DNA from: Candidatus Latescibacterota bacterium
Lineage (GTDB): Bacteria; JAAXHH01; JACQVL01
Direction: 5' to 3'
Assembly (NCBI GenBank): GCA_016209865.1
Contig: JACQVL010000047.1
Coordinates: forward strand, 1 to 13,834
DNA length: 13,834 nucleotides
Position numbers and translations under genes: made by a program. The notes beneath the pieces are model-generated. The model was not told the origin of the DNA, did not search any database, and saw only the letters and a list, made by a program, of their open reading frames with translations. Of this stretch, positions 13,390-13,834 are shown piece after piece (within the stretch, counting starts at the first letter, position 1; each line of letters opens with the position of its first letter).

Positions 13390-13419
13390 TCAAGTATTTT
13401 CTTGATTTTTCATGAAAAA
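13390..13419 (+). terminator. Weak stem-loop with T-run overlapping a 14-bp AT-rich palindrome
   Basis: TCAAG (13390-13394), loop TATTTT, CTTGA (13401-13405), then TTTTT (13406-13410): an intrinsic-terminator layout downstream of wecB, though the 5-bp stem is weak. The T-run is also the left arm of a perfect palindrome, TTTTTCATGAAAAA (13406-13419), which could act as a bidirectional element or an operator. Confidence 0.35.
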
Positions 13420-13563
13420 CCTCGTATCAATCTGTCTACAAATCGCAGACAACATGTTCATCTCGCTTCCTCCTTCGGTCTGTCTTTCTGCCCACTCCTG
13501 GCTCACGTTGCCTCCCTCCCTTCTCTTCGGAACTGCTTGTCCTCTCAGGTGATCCATCCCATA

Positions 13564-13611
13564 GCTGACTCATGACCCTGTTCCGGCTGCACGGGCAGGT
13601 TATGAGTTGGC
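13564..13611 (+). ncRNA. Candidate structured RNA element (14-bp stem-loop)
   Basis: GCTGACTCATGACC (13564-13577) pairs with GGTTATGAGTTGGC (13598-13611) over 14 positions: 11 Watson-Crick plus three G-U pairs in plus-strand RNA. The same three positions would be A-C mismatches in minus-strand RNA. A few more pairs are possible inside the 20-nt interior (T79-A97, G80-C96 of the 135xx block). No known RNA family is recognised and no T-run follows. Could be the wecB 3' UTR or a small RNA. Confidence 0.35.
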
Positions 13612-13662
13612 ATAGGAATTGCTTTAAATAGGACAGAGGTTCGTTCTTCACACCCATTTTCT

Positions 13663-13684
13663 GTCTTGACAATGTCTTGACAAT
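13663..13684. repeat. 11-bp tandem duplication containing the -35 box
   Basis: Two exact adjacent copies of GTCTTGACAAT (13663-13673 and 13674-13684), each carrying a consensus TTGACA. Only the first copy (13666-13671) has a good -10 at 17-nt spacing. The second copy lies in the spacer of that promoter. Confidence 0.85.
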
Positions 13685-13694
13685 GGGGTATACT
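13666..13694 (+). promoter_or_regulatory. Strong sigma70-type promoter at right edge
   Basis: -35 TTGACA (13666-13671), 17-nt spacer, -10 TATACT (13689-13694). Expected start is near 13701. It drives a ~70-nt leader with two small hairpins, then the gene start at 13772. Confidence 0.75.
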
Positions 13695-13704
13695 TCAGCC
13701 GTAT

Positions 13705-13740
13705 CTCAACGGCTTTGAGGTCTGTAAGAACAGGCTTTTT
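13705..13740 (+). promoter_or_regulatory. Attenuator-like leader hairpins
   Basis: Hairpin 1: CTCAA (13705-13709), loop CGGCT, TTGAG (13715-13719). Hairpin 2 directly follows: GTCTGT (13720-13725), loop AAGA, ACAGGC (13730-13735) with one G-U pair, then TTTTT (13736-13740). Hairpin 2 plus the T-run has the layout of an intrinsic terminator placed ahead of the gene at 13772. Stems are short, and no known riboswitch class is recognised. Confidence 0.35.
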
Positions 13741-13771
13741 GCAAACTCCCACTAAAGAGTCGGTAAGGATT

Positions 13772-13834
13772 ATGTTACAAACCTGTGTAAAATTCTTCAA
13801 CGCTCGTATGTTATTGACCTCCAAAGACTTACCC
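13772..13834 (+). CDS. Start of an unidentified gene (5' partial, 21 codons)
   Basis: ATG at 13772 opens a frame that stays open to the right edge (MLQTCVKFFNARMLLTSKDL...). It lies about 70 nt downstream of a strong promoter, with AAGGA only 2 nt before the ATG, which is closer than usual. A second in-frame ATG at 13808 could be the real start. Too short to identify. Codon use is AT-richer than in neighbouring genes. Confidence 0.4.
   Translation, partial: MLQTCVKFFNARMLLTSKDLP

Larger units (their letters stand above)
13304..13834. other. AT-richer intergenic region with regulatory-looking elements
   Basis: About 530 bp with no convincing complete gene on either strand and visibly lower GC than the rest. 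It holds the tail of the heptamer array, a weak TCAAG/CTTGA stem with T-run and a 14-bp palindrome (13390-13419), a pyrimidine-rich stretch (~13445-13555), a long stem-loop (13564-13611), a strong rightward promoter (13666-13694) and the start of a gene (13772). Lower GC could reflect a long regulatory region or a recent insertion boundary. Confidence 0.6.

Noticed and set aside
12739-13575. 278-codon plus-strand open frame
   Set aside because: Frame-shifted shadow of wecB that then runs through the repeat and the AT-rich region.
13436-13672. 78-codon minus-strand open frame in the AT-rich region
   Set aside because: No good ribosome site; the product is charged and featureless and crosses the stem-loop at 13564-13611.

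Overview
This is a GC-rich, tightly packed bacterial chromosomal window (by eye about 60% G+C or a little above). It holds eleven complete or nearly complete protein genes plus one gene start at the right edge. The sequence does not fix the organism. Clean sigma70-type promoters, a Bacillus/Actinobacteria-like GAAC-N4-GTTC palindrome, heptamer junk repeats between genes, and the mix of DegT aminotransferase, Gfo/Idh oxidoreductase and xylose-isomerase-like sugar isomerase suggest an uncultivated or poorly studied free-living lineage (Chloroflexota, Armatimonadota, Latescibacterota or Poribacteria type). This is a low-confidence inference. No phage, transposase, CRISPR, tRNA or rRNA is visible.

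Left block (1-5761, minus strand). A likely operon reads leftward: sugar phosphate isomerase/epimerase, RNase II/R-family exoribonuclease (12 bp gap), an unknown 88-aa protein, a VOC/glyoxalase-fold protein, and a secreted PA-domain M28 metallopeptidase that runs off the left edge. It starts from a promoter at 5909-5937. The leader is almost entirely a 116-bp palindromic element (5774-5889) that ends against the Shine-Dalgarno sequence.

Middle block (5762-9838). Divergent from that operon is an MBL-fold (glyoxalase II-like) hydrolase on the plus strand, with its own promoter. It converges on, and overlaps by 47 bp, a DegT/DnrJ/EryC1/StrS aminotransferase on the minus strand. Next is a plus-strand gene for an unknown two-TM membrane protein with a LexA-box-like palindrome upstream. 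It converges, with one base between stop codons, on a minus-strand Gfo/Idh/MocA oxidoreductase.

Right block (9889-13303). Back-to-back promoters serve the Gfo/Idh gene (minus) and a compact plus-strand operon: HEAT/TPR protein, divergent TlyA-like rRNA methyltransferase, SRAP (HMCES/YedK) abasic-site protein, and WecB-type UDP-GlcNAc 2-epimerase. Coupling is tight (TAATG between the first two, ATGA between the last two).

Right edge (13304-13834). About 530 bp are clearly AT-richer and hold no convincing complete gene. They contain a long stem-loop, a perfect 14-bp palindrome, a strong promoter whose -35 box is tandemly duplicated, an attenuator-like leader and the first 21 codons of an unidentified gene.

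The genes do not form one obvious pathway. Most noteworthy are the structured leader of the RNase operon, the LexA-like box before an unknown membrane protein, two related 7-bp repeat families at gene boundaries, the divergent TlyA with its HEAT/TPR partner, and the regulatory-looking AT-rich right edge.
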